Part shown: positions 1-5,214 of the stretch, one piece after another
How positions within the stretch are numbered: the first letter of the stretch is position 1
How the letters are laid out: every line of letters starts with the position of its first letter
Assembly: GCA_029884035.1 (NCBI GenBank)
Contig: JAOUIM010000286.1
Span: 1 to 5,214 of the forward strand
Length of the DNA stretch: 5,214 nucleotides
Source of the DNA: Aquincola sp.
GTDB lineage: Bacteria; Pseudomonadota; Gammaproteobacteria; Burkholderiales; Burkholderiaceae_C
Direction of reading: 5' to 3'
Notes under the pieces: model-generated
Databases searched by the model: none
Seen by the model: only the letters and a program-made list of their open reading frames with translations
What the model was told of the DNA's origin: nothing
Made by a program: the position numbers and the translations under genes

Positions 1-594
1 CAGGAAGCGGCTCGGCAGGCAGCCGCGCGTGCGCAGGAGGGCGCACAGGGTGGCAACGCCGCGGCTGCGCCTGCAGGATCGGCGCGAAGCGCGACACCGG
101 GGGCGCCTGGATCGGAGCGCGCGGCGGGGGCTGCGGCCCCAACGGCATCGCCGCCGACAAGCCGCGCGTCTCCGGCCGCGCCGGTGGCGGTTGCGACACC
201 GGTGGCGCCAGCTCCGCCGCCGGCGCAGCCGGCACGGCGACGCACGCTGATCGGCCGCACCGACGCCGACGTGGTCGCGATGATGTACGCGGAGCGCTGG
301 CGCCAGCGCGTCGAGTTCAACGCGCCGCTCGACATCCTTAAGCAGGCGAAGACGGGACCTTATGAGAACCCGGTCGTCACCGTGTCGCTGCGCAGCGACG
401 GCACCGTCGAAGCCGTGACGATCAACCGCTCGAGCGGCTCACCCGAGATCGACAACGCGGTGCGGCGCATCGTGATGATGCTCGCGCCGTACGCACCGTT
501 CCCCAACGACCTGGCACTCGACTACGACGTCCTCGAGATCCGCCGCGTGTGGAGTTTCGAGACGGCGGTGCGCCTGTTCTCCGGCGGACGCTAG
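1..594 (+). CDS. TonB-family energy transducer, C-terminal part (5' end outside window)
   Basis: The reading frame is open from base 1 and stops with TAG at 592-594, giving 197 visible residues; the start and any N-terminal membrane anchor lie to the left. Residues 1-80 are a low-complexity Ala/Pro/Gly/Ser linker, as in TonB and TolA proteins that span the periplasm. Residues about 90-190 look like a complete TonB C-terminal domain: an aromatic/basic helix (YAERWRQRVEF, 96-106), a strand with the typical SLRSDGTVEAVTINRSSG pattern (129-146), a helix containing EIDNAVRRIV (149-158), a proline-rich PYAPFPNDL stretch (163-171) and a closing strand ending IRRVWSF (180-186). In the family this domain contacts the TonB box of outer-membrane receptors and passes on energy from ExbB/ExbD; neither partner is visible. 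A GTG at 184 could be read as a start, but the same compositional linker continues upstream of it in frame, so I treat the gene as truncated by the window. It converges on the DUF3443 gene with a 4-base gap. The family call is firm; the receptor served is unknown. Confidence 0.85.
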   Translation, partial: QEAARQAAARAQEGAQGGNAAAAPAGSARSATPGAPGSERAAGAAAPTASPPTSRASPAAPVAVATPVAPAPPPAQPARRRTLIGRTDADVVAMMYAERWRQRVEFNAPLDILKQAKTGPYENPVVTVSLRSDGTVEAVTINRSSGSPEIDNAVRRIVMMLAPYAPFPNDLALDYDVLEIRRVWSFETAVRLFSGGR

Positions 595-598
595 TCGC

Positions 599-1954
599 TC
601 AGAAGGCGTACCACGGTCCGTTCTCGGCCAACCTCTGTTGCCAGATCGACGTGAACACCGTGCGGCCGTAGAAGAACGGCATCCCGATCGAAAACGTCTC
701 GGCGCCTTGGCCCGCATCGCCGCCGAGGTTCGAGAACGCTGCGGCGCCGATCGTGAAGAGGGTGTCCGCATTGCCCACCGCCAGATCGAACGACCCTTGC
801 ATGCCGGCCATGTCGGTGAGGGTGCCGCTCTGGCGCCATGTCGACGTCGGGCAGTACCAGCCGCCGGCGCCGCCCGATGACACATTGCAGGTCTTCGAGA
901 TGCCAGGGTCGCTGAAGAACAGGGCGTTGGATCCGGTGTCGATGAAGCTTTGGGGATAAGCCCTCCCGGCCACGTCCAGGCCGACGTAGAGGTAGTTGGC
1001 GCTGAAAGGATCGGTTTGCACCTGGTACATGCGCGCCGACTGCGGCAACTGGTTGTTGCTCTGCGTGCCGATTCCGAACACGAGGCGCCCTCGCGCGACC
1101 TTGGCGCCGAGTTCCGGCAGCGGCGGCATCACGACCATCGTGCCGTTGTTGTTGACGGCAAAGGCTGTCACCGGGTTGCGCACCTGCGTCGATGACGGCA
1201 GGCCGGCCGGCTGGCACGCAGCGCCTGACGGCGGGCATGAGTAGTAGACGACGTAGCCGCCCGGGTACGCACTGGTCAGGCATGACACGCCACAGTCGAC
1301 ACCGATCATGCCGATGCCGAGGATCCCGTTGGCCTGCAGCTGGGTCACCGAGTCGAGCAAGCCACCCTGGGCGTTGCTCTGGCAATTGGCCGGCAAGCTC
1401 GGTGACTTCGTGCTTCCGTCGTCGATCAACTGGATGCTGATGTCTGGCGCGAGTTCGTCGGCGATGCGCACGTCGGCGCGCGCCAGTGGGCCCCAGACCG
1501 CGCCGAGCACGAAGGCGTAGCACTCGGCCGCAGTGCCTGCGGGCGTGCCGCTAGCCGCGTCGGCCGCCACGTCGACCGGCGCGAGCCCGAGCGAGGCGAC
1601 CTTGCTCTTCAGCACGCGCAAGCCGTACGAGCCGCTGTCGAGGAGCACGTGGTCGATCGTCGCGCACTGGCTCGTCCCGGGCTGGCAGACCGTGACGCTC
1701 ACGTAAGGCACGTTGGTCACGCCGAGCACGAAGCCGCCGGACGGTCCGCTGTCGACCACGATCTCGGTCGTGTTCGGACCGGTCGGCGCGTTCTGCAGCA
1801 CGACTTCGTCGGCCACGCAGACGTTCGGATCGCGGCAGGTGACCGTGGTCGTCGACGTCGTGCCGCCACCGCAGCCTGCGGACAGGACCGCGACAACGGC
1901 CAGCACGAAGGCGCCGGCAAATGCGCGCAAGCCGACGGAATCAGCGAATCGCAT
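599..1954 (-). CDS. DUF3443 family lipoprotein with two pepsin-like Asp-Ser/Thr-Gly motifs
   Basis: The protein has 451 residues. Residues 1-28 form a lipoprotein signal: a short basic start, a hydrophobic core (12-24) and the lipobox LSAGC with lipidated Cys28, followed by glycines and a Thr-rich spacer, which suggests an outer-membrane lipoprotein. The overall sequence matches what I recall of DUF3443, a family of unknown function common in Burkholderiales beside DUF2844, as here. It shows HVLLDSGSYGLRV (102-114), NGILGIG (209-215), SFIDTGSNALFF (336-347) and FSIGMPFFYGRTVF (421-434), the arrangement of a bilobal aspartic peptidase with candidate catalytic Asp106 and Asp339. Twelve further cysteines (40, 46, 90, 97, 145, 191, 221, 225, 240, 247, 356, 368) could form disulfides; there is no CXXCH haem motif. 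I chose the ATG at 1954 because it places the lipoprotein signal at the N-terminus and overlaps the DUF2844 stop by 14 bases. No Shine-Dalgarno is visible before it, so translation probably depends on coupling to DUF2844. The frame stays open for 143 codons upstream, but only as a shadow of DUF2844. The protease function is inference; the family call is good. Confidence 0.87.
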   Translation of the reverse strand: MRFADSVGLRAFAGAFVLAVVAVLSAGCGGGTTSTTTVTCRDPNVCVADEVVLQNAPTGPNTTEIVVDSGPSGGFVLGVTNVPYVSVTVCQPGTSQCATIDHVLLDSGSYGLRVLKSKVASLGLAPVDVAADAASGTPAGTAAECYAFVLGAVWGPLARADVRIADELAPDISIQLIDDGSTKSPSLPANCQSNAQGGLLDSVTQLQANGILGIGMIGVDCGVSCLTSAYPGGYVVYYSCPPSGAACQPAGLPSSTQVRNPVTAFAVNNNGTMVVMPPLPELGAKVARGRLVFGIGTQSNNQLPQSARMYQVQTDPFSANYLYVGLDVAGRAYPQSFIDTGSNALFFSDPGISKTCNVSSGGAGGWYCPTSTWRQSGTLTDMAGMQGSFDLAVGNADTLFTIGAAAFSNLGGDAGQGAETFSIGMPFFYGRTVFTSIWQQRLAENGPWYAF

Positions 1955-2405
1955 CGGTCTGCCAAGACGAGGGCAACTGCGACTTGAGCCACGCCTTGCC
2001 GTTGAAGGCGCCTGGTCGGCCGAACGACTGCACGACGAGATCGCCCTGGTCGACCATCGCGCTGCGCTTGAGGCCGGGCTGGCGCGCGGCATCCGCGACC
2101 GCCGCATCGAACGTGGCCGCATGGTGGCCCAGCCATTGGCCGAAGTCGGGCTTGATGCGCGTGCTCCACGCCACGGCGAACACGATGCCCTGCGCATTGA
2201 CGTACTGGCGGATCGACGAACCATCGGCCAGGCGCAGCTCCTGCACCGATGCACCCGAGGCCGCCGCCACCGAACTGCGGCTCGCGCGCGTCTTCGCCTG
2301 CTCGCTCTGCACCGACGACAGCGGCTCGCCGAGTGCAGCGTGGGCCGGCGCTGCGACGCCCGCCATCGTGAGCAAGGCTGCAACGGCCACGACGATCCGC
2401 CTCAT
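1941..2405 (-). CDS. DUF2844 family secreted protein
   Basis: This small protein of 154 residues has a clear Sec signal peptide: basic MRR, a hydrophobic core (4-19), then a probable signal peptidase I site after AHA at residue 23, leaving a mature protein that begins ALGEPL. The mature part resembles DUF2844, a family of unknown function that I recall next to DUF3443 in Burkholderiales. Recognisable elements are LADGSSIRQYVNAQGIVFAV (59-78), a tryptophan segment PDFGQWLG (86-93) and the C-terminal GDLVVQSFGRPGAFNGKAWL (121-140). No cysteines, membrane segments after the signal, or catalytic motifs are seen. The start at 2405 sits in an ATGA overlap with the stop of the CcmI-like gene and is preceded by a very strong ribosome binding site. 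The stop lies 14 bases inside the DUF3443 gene. The context suggests a soluble periplasmic or exported partner, perhaps a substrate or co-factor of the DUF3443 lipoprotein; that is inference. Confidence 0.85.
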   Translation of the reverse strand: MRRIVVAVAALLTMAGVAAPAHAALGEPLSSVQSEQAKTRASRSSVAAASGASVQELRLADGSSIRQYVNAQGIVFAVAWSTRIKPDFGQWLGHHAATFDAAVADAARQPGLKRSAMVDQGDLVVQSFGRPGAFNGKAWLKSQLPSSWQTDAIR

Positions 2406-3346
2406 GGCAGCACCTCCGTGATCTCGAGCTTCAGGCCCTGGGTACCGACCGCGACGGGAGCGCTCAGTCCCTGCAGGTCGCCGGTGCCGGGCGTGGCATC
2501 GCCGCGCCGCGAGATCCGAGCGCCGACGATCACCTTCGACTGCAGCGACATGCGCGCCTGCGGAACCATGGCCATCGAGTCGTCGAGCCGGAACTCGAAC
2601 GGAAGTTCCTCCGCGCGCCGCCGCATGAGAGCCACCGGCATGCGCGAACCATCGGCCGGGCGCGCGAAGACGAACACGGTGTCGCCTGGCGCGATGCGCG
2701 ACTTGAGCTTCGCCGCCAGGCTGATGGTGCCCCCGACCGCATCGGCCTGACCGGCGGTGGCACGCTCGCGCGCACTGCGCGCGGCGGCAATGTTGGTGTC
2801 CACCTCCTTCGCAAGGGCCGCATCCTTGACCTGCGCGCGCGCGCGCTCCCAGTAGCCGATCGCGGCGTCGAAGTCACGGCGGTCGAAGGCCTCGGTGCCG
2901 GCGAGCGACAGTGCCTTCAGATTGTTCGCGTCGAGCGCCAGCGCACGCTGCACCAGTTTCATCGGCTCGCCTTCGACCTTGCGGCCCTGCGCCTGAGCCA
3001 GCGAGTCCGCCGCGTCGACGAGAACCTGCGGGTCATCCGGCCGCAGCTCCACGAGCCGCGCATACACCGGCTTGGCCTCGGCGAAGCGCCCGAGCATGTC
3101 GTAGGAGTGGGCGAGCATCGCCCATGCGCTGGCGTCATCCGGGTTCGTCTTGACCCGCTCGCTCATTTCGGCGATCGAGTGCTCGAGCTGCTCCGCCTTC
3201 AGCGGATGCGCCGGCGCCGCGGCCGGTGGCGCCGTGGCCTCGCGCACATGGGTCGAGCGCAGCACCCACAGCGTGGCGGCCAGCGCCGCACCCAGCAGGA
3301 TCAGCGTGGCCACGATCCAGGGACGCGAGGGCAAACGCACTGTCAT
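2402..3346 (-). CDS. CcmI/CycH-like membrane-anchored TPR protein (cytochrome c biogenesis family)
   Basis: With the ATG at 3346 the protein has 314 residues. Basic residues precede one transmembrane segment at about 10-29, followed by an Ala/Pro spacer (38-48). Residues about 51-177 form three TPR-like units: DASAWAMLAHSYDMLGRFAE (71-90), a second at about 106-142 and a third containing FDRRDFDAAIGYWERA (154-169). Residues about 205-314 match the Ig-like C-terminal domain of CcmI/CycH proteins, with DTVFVFARP (222-230), DDSMAMVPQARMS (255-267) and GARISRRGDATPGTGD (275-290). In that family the periplasmic TPR part chaperones apocytochrome c for haem attachment. The usual two-helix N-terminal CcmI module is absent, and no ccmE, ccmF, ccmG or ccmH gene is seen beside it, so a specialised or repurposed role is possible. 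An alternative ATG at 3355 (three more residues) has its purine-rich site directly against the start, whereas 3346 has it nine bases away; I therefore prefer 3346. The stop overlaps the DUF2844 start in ATGA. Confidence 0.83.
   Translation of the reverse strand: MTVRLPSRPWIVATLILLGAALAATLWVLRSTHVREATAPPAAAPAHPLKAEQLEHSIAEMSERVKTNPDDASAWAMLAHSYDMLGRFAEAKPVYARLVELRPDDPQVLVDAADSLAQAQGRKVEGEPMKLVQRALALDANNLKALSLAGTEAFDRRDFDAAIGYWERARAQVKDAALAKEVDTNIAAARSARERATAGQADAVGGTISLAAKLKSRIAPGDTVFVFARPADGSRMPVALMRRRAEELPFEFRLDDSMAMVPQARMSLQSKVIVGARISRRGDATPGTGDLQGLSAPVAVGTQGLKLEITEVLP
2412..2417 (-). promoter_or_regulatory. Strong Shine-Dalgarno site of the DUF2844 gene
   Basis: On the minus strand the bases read GGAGGT, a six-base match to the 16S rRNA anti-Shine-Dalgarno end, with about six to seven bases to the ATG at 2405. 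It lies within the last codons of the CcmI-like gene. It fixes the DUF2844 start and suggests that this small protein is translated more strongly than its operon neighbours, whose starts have weak or no sites. Confidence 0.8.
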
Positions 3347-3355
3347 GGCGGGCAT

Positions 3356-3360
3356 TCCGT
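3356..3360 (-). promoter_or_regulatory. Probable weak ribosome binding site of the CcmI-like gene
   Basis: The minus strand reads ACGGA, nine bases before the ATG at 3346 but directly abutting the alternative ATG at 3355. This spacing is why the downstream start is preferred. The site is half of the 10-base palindrome TCCGTACGGA (3356-3365), which fills most of the gap after the barrel gene's stop. The match is weak and the call is an inference. Confidence 0.4.
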
Positions 3361-3368
3361 ACGGACGG

Positions 3369-5214
3369 CTAGTTGAACTCGTAGCGATAGCCGACGGTCA
3401 TGTACACCGAGCGAATCGAGTCGTTGCCGCTCGGGCCGTCGGTGTTCGAGAACTCGACGATCGATTCGCCTATCACGCTGGCGCGGCGCGACAGCCGGTA
3501 CGAGACGCGAAGGCCGGGCGTGACGCGCCTGAGCTTCAGACCATCGTTGCTCTTCTGCCCGTACAGACGGATCGACGGTTCGAGCGTCAGGTCGTTGCCG
3601 CGCAGGCCGGTCAGGTTGTTGTAGGTGAACTGCGCGCCGTTGAACTGCGGCGTATGGACGACCGTGAGGCCGAATGAACTCAGGTCACGCGACGAGTACA
3701 GGTTCGAGCCGCTGAGTTGCGCCGACATGCCGACTTGGGCGCCGGTGGCCGGCGTGGCCTCGAAGTTGCCGACCGCCGGCAGGGCGCCGATCTGGCTGTA
3801 GCGAAGGTCGACGCCCATCTGCCAGTGCTCGGCGATCGGGCGCGACAGACTCAGCAGTGCCTGGCGCGCGGTCGCGGTGATGCCCACCGCCGCCGCACGT
3901 GCCTCGTCCAGCGAGCGGCCGACCAGATAGTCCTTCAACGAGGTCTGCCCGGTCGTGATCAGCGCGTTCGTCAACTGCAGCGACGGTGCCTTGCGCTCGT
4001 CGTAGAACACCGTCACGACCGACTGGGCGGGGGCCTGGAACGTGGCCTGCAGCGTCGCGGCATTCCAGGTCTTGAAGTTGCTGTCGTAGTCGAACAACGA
4101 ATACAGCGAGTAGTTGTCGGTCGAGTAGCGCACTTCGGCGCCGAGCGCGCGCCGGTTGACGAACCCGTCGACGGTCTGGTTGAGGATGTACAGGTTGCCG
4201 CCCCAACCCTCGACGAGGCCGTCCATCTCGACCATCGCGGCCCACAGCCGCTGCGCTGGCGCGTTGACCAGGGTGTTGGCTGGCACGCCACCCATGAGGT
4301 CGACCTTGATGCCCGCGCGCACCGGGATCACCGCTGACACGCCGTCGAACAGGCCGATCAGTCCGCCACTGATGGCCGACTGTCGGCCCGCGCGCACTGC
4401 CATGCCCAGATCGGTACGCCGATAGTCGACATACGCGCTGTTGAGCAGGCTGTTGTTGCGCGACTGGCTCGACAGGTTGGTGGCACCGGTGCCGCGCAGC
4501 ACGAATCGGGTTTCAGAGTTGCCCTGGCCGAATCGCGCGTTCAGATCGGCACTCGTCACGAGGGCGGATTGGGTCGTCCGCGTCAACGTCTGCTGGTCCA
4601 CGCCGGTCGTGAGGTTGACGAGCGATTCACTGCGCGCCACGCCGCCGTAGTAGTACTGCGCGATGCTGCCGGAAAAGGTGCGCGGCGGCGGGCGGGGCGT
4701 CGGCGCCGCTGCCGCGACGGCTGCAGGCGGCGTCGGCGTGTCACCGCCTTCGAGCGAAGCCAGCCGCTGCGCGACGCGATCGGTGCCTTCACCCTTGGGG
4801 AACAGGCGCATGTAAAGCTCGTACTCGGTGCGAGCGCGTTGCAGGTTGCCCGCACGCTCCCAGGCCAGCCCGATGAGCTCCTGCGCGTCCTGCGACGCCG
4901 GTGTCGGCGGCAACAGCAGCAGCTGGTTGAACAGGTCGATGGCGCCTTCGTAATTGCGGGCAAGCAGCGCCTGGCGTCCGCGCTCGAGCAATTCGGCCGC
5001 GCGACGGTCGATTTCCGTGAGCGGCGCCGTTGCCGCTGGCGCCGATGAAGCAGCCGCTGCAGGGGCGGCGGCAACCGGCGGCGCCGGTGCCGGGGTCGGA
5101 GCGGGCGCAGGGGCAGGCACGGGCACAGGGGCAGGGGTAGGGTCAGGCACGGGCGGCGCCACGGGAGCGGGCGCAGGCATGGGCACAGGAATAGGTACGG
5201 GCACAGGTGCAGGT
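3369..5214 (-). CDS. TPR and beta-barrel outer-membrane protein (5' end outside window)
   Basis: The frame is open from the right edge to TAG at 3369-3371, so the N-terminus and signal peptide are missing. Counting residues from the in-frame GTG at 5204 (probably an internal Val), 1-60 are an X-Pro then Ala-rich linker. Residues 62-152 are helical and TPR-like, with AAELLERGRQALLARNYEGA (69-88), a second repeat QELIGLAWERAGNLQRARTE (108-127), and YMRLFPKGEGTDRVAQRLAS (131-150). A second Pro/Ala linker spans 154-175. Residues 176-611 look like an outer-membrane beta-barrel: alternating strand patterns, many Gly, Asn, Tyr and Ser, no hydrophobic helix, conserved-looking VRAGRQSAISGGLIGLFDGV (270-289) and a final strand SVYMTVGYRYEFN. 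The chain ends Phe-Asn rather than the usual terminal aromatic residue. TPR plus barrel is the plan of polysaccharide exporters such as PgaA, BcsC and PelB, but I do not recognise any of these here, and only about two repeats are visible. It is the first gene of the visible operon, 22 bases before the CcmI-like start. The barrel call is good; the transported substrate is unknown. Confidence 0.8.
   Translation of the reverse strand, partial: PAPVPVPIPVPMPAPAPVAPPVPDPTPAPVPVPAPAPAPTPAPAPPVAAAPAAAASSAPAATAPLTEIDRRAAELLERGRQALLARNYEGAIDLFNQLLLLPPTPASQDAQELIGLAWERAGNLQRARTEYELYMRLFPKGEGTDRVAQRLASLEGGDTPTPPAAVAAAAPTPRPPPRTFSGSIAQYYYGGVARSESLVNLTTGVDQQTLTRTTQSALVTSADLNARFGQGNSETRFVLRGTGATNLSSQSRNNSLLNSAYVDYRRTDLGMAVRAGRQSAISGGLIGLFDGVSAVIPVRAGIKVDLMGGVPANTLVNAPAQRLWAAMVEMDGLVEGWGGNLYILNQTVDGFVNRRALGAEVRYSTDNYSLYSLFDYDSNFKTWNAATLQATFQAPAQSVVTVFYDERKAPSLQLTNALITTGQTSLKDYLVGRSLDEARAAAVGITATARQALLSLSRPIAEHWQMGVDLRYSQIGALPAVGNFEATPATGAQVGMSAQLSGSNLYSSRDLSSFGLTVVHTPQFNGAQFTYNNLTGLRGNDLTLEPSIRLYGQKSNDGLKLRRVTPGLRVSYRLSRRASVIGESIVEFSNTDGPSGNDSIRSVYMTVGYRYEFN
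5098..5214 (-). repeat. Imperfect hexamer-like repeat coding for the X-Pro linker
   Basis: This stretch encodes alternating Pro with Val, Ala, Ile, Met or Thr in the barrel protein. The coding strand is built from variants of CCTGTGCCC and CCTGCGCCC. A perfect 14-base direct repeat, plus-strand GGAGCGGGCGCAGG, occurs at 5098-5111 and 5164-5177, 66 bases (22 codons) apart. A shorter repeat, CAGGCACGGGC, occurs at 5114-5124 and 5144-5154. Proline here is almost always CCT or CCC, while just after the repeat it shifts to CCG, as expected for this GC-rich genome. The tract continues past the right edge. A six-base periodic expansion that keeps the reading frame is the likely origin. Confidence 0.7.
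5121..5142 (+). other. Potential G-quadruplex motif on the template strand
   Basis: The plus strand has four G-tracts of at least three bases (5121-5123, 5128-5131, 5134-5137, 5140-5142) separated by loops of 4, 2 and 2 bases, which meets the standard G3+ with loops of 1-7 rule. More G-tracts lie at 5103-5105, 5110-5113 and 5151-5153. It is on the template strand of the barrel gene, so a folded structure would be in DNA and not in its mRNA. Folding is not shown; the motif may only be a by-product of the Pro-rich coding repeat. Confidence 0.45.

Noticed and set aside
29..250. Small Arg-rich plus-strand frame at the left end
   Set aside because: More than a third of the residues are Arg; it is the +1/+2 shadow of the Ala/Pro linker of the TonB-family gene.
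571..608. Possible terminator hairpin between the convergent genes (CGCCT..TCT pairing with AGAAGGCG)
   Set aside because: The stem is short and bulged with a loop of about 20 bases, lies largely inside coding sequence and has no T-run on either side.
1289..1300. Cysteines C221-x3-C225 in DUF3443 as a haem or metal site
   Set aside because: The spacing is not CXXCH and no histidine follows; disulfide pairing is more likely.
591..1523. Second long minus-strand frame overlapping DUF3443
   Set aside because: It is an Arg-rich translation without signal or motifs in a different frame of a well-supported gene.
1955..2383. N-terminal extension of the DUF3443 frame by 143 codons
   Set aside because: The extra sequence is Arg/Ser-rich shadow coding within DUF2844. 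The lipoprotein signal starting at 1954 shows the true N-terminus.
1713..2750. Long plus-strand open frame (345 codons) antisense to three minus-strand genes
   Set aside because: It crosses the DUF3443, DUF2844 and CcmI-like genes, is rich in Arg and Ala with no domain, and is the expected shadow of GC-biased third positions.
3356..3365. Perfect palindrome TCCGTACGGA as a possible operator
   Set aside because: It is only ten bases, single copy, inside an operon and with no promoter nearby; a chance palindrome is sufficient explanation.
3717..4337. Plus-strand open frame of 206 codons antisense to the barrel gene
   Set aside because: It has low-complexity Arg/Val/Leu composition and no recognisable domain, and the opposite strand encodes a coherent beta-barrel.

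Overview
The window is GC-rich, densely coding bacterial DNA. The gene content (a TonB-family C-terminal domain, a CcmI/CycH-type protein, and an adjacent DUF2844-DUF3443 pair) points to a Gram-negative betaproteobacterium, most likely of the order Burkholderiales. That assignment is inference from family distribution as I know it; no rRNA or other marker gene is present. No tRNA, rRNA, CRISPR array, insertion sequence or attachment site was seen, and no gap between genes exceeds about 25 bases.

Layout. Positions 1-594 on the plus strand hold the 3' part of a TonB-family energy transducer: an Ala/Pro/Gly-rich linker followed by a complete C-terminal domain. It converges, with only 4 bases between stop codons, on a four-gene block that fills the rest of the window on the minus strand. 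In transcription order the block is: (1) an outer-membrane protein whose N-terminus lies beyond the right edge, with an X-Pro linker, a TPR-like helical region and a large beta-barrel (3369-5214); (2) a membrane-anchored periplasmic TPR protein with a CcmI/CycH-type C-terminal domain (2402-3346); (3) a small secreted DUF2844 protein (1941-2405); (4) a DUF3443 lipoprotein (599-1954). Spacings are 22 bases, a 4-base ATGA overlap and a 14-base overlap, so genes 2-4 look translationally coupled and all four probably share one transcript. Its promoter must lie beyond the right edge.

How they may work together. All four operon products are predicted to act in the envelope: a barrel in the outer membrane, an inner-membrane-anchored chaperone-like TPR protein facing the periplasm, a small secreted protein and a lipoprotein. 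The most notable observation is that the DUF3443 protein carries two Asp-Ser/Thr-Gly-Ser motifs about 233 residues apart. Each is followed at the right distance by a hydrophobic-hydrophobic-Gly element, the layout of a two-lobed pepsin-like aspartic peptidase. The operon may therefore be an uncharacterised envelope processing or export system with a candidate lipoprotein protease, a dedicated CcmI-like helper and an outer-membrane pore. That functional picture is inference.
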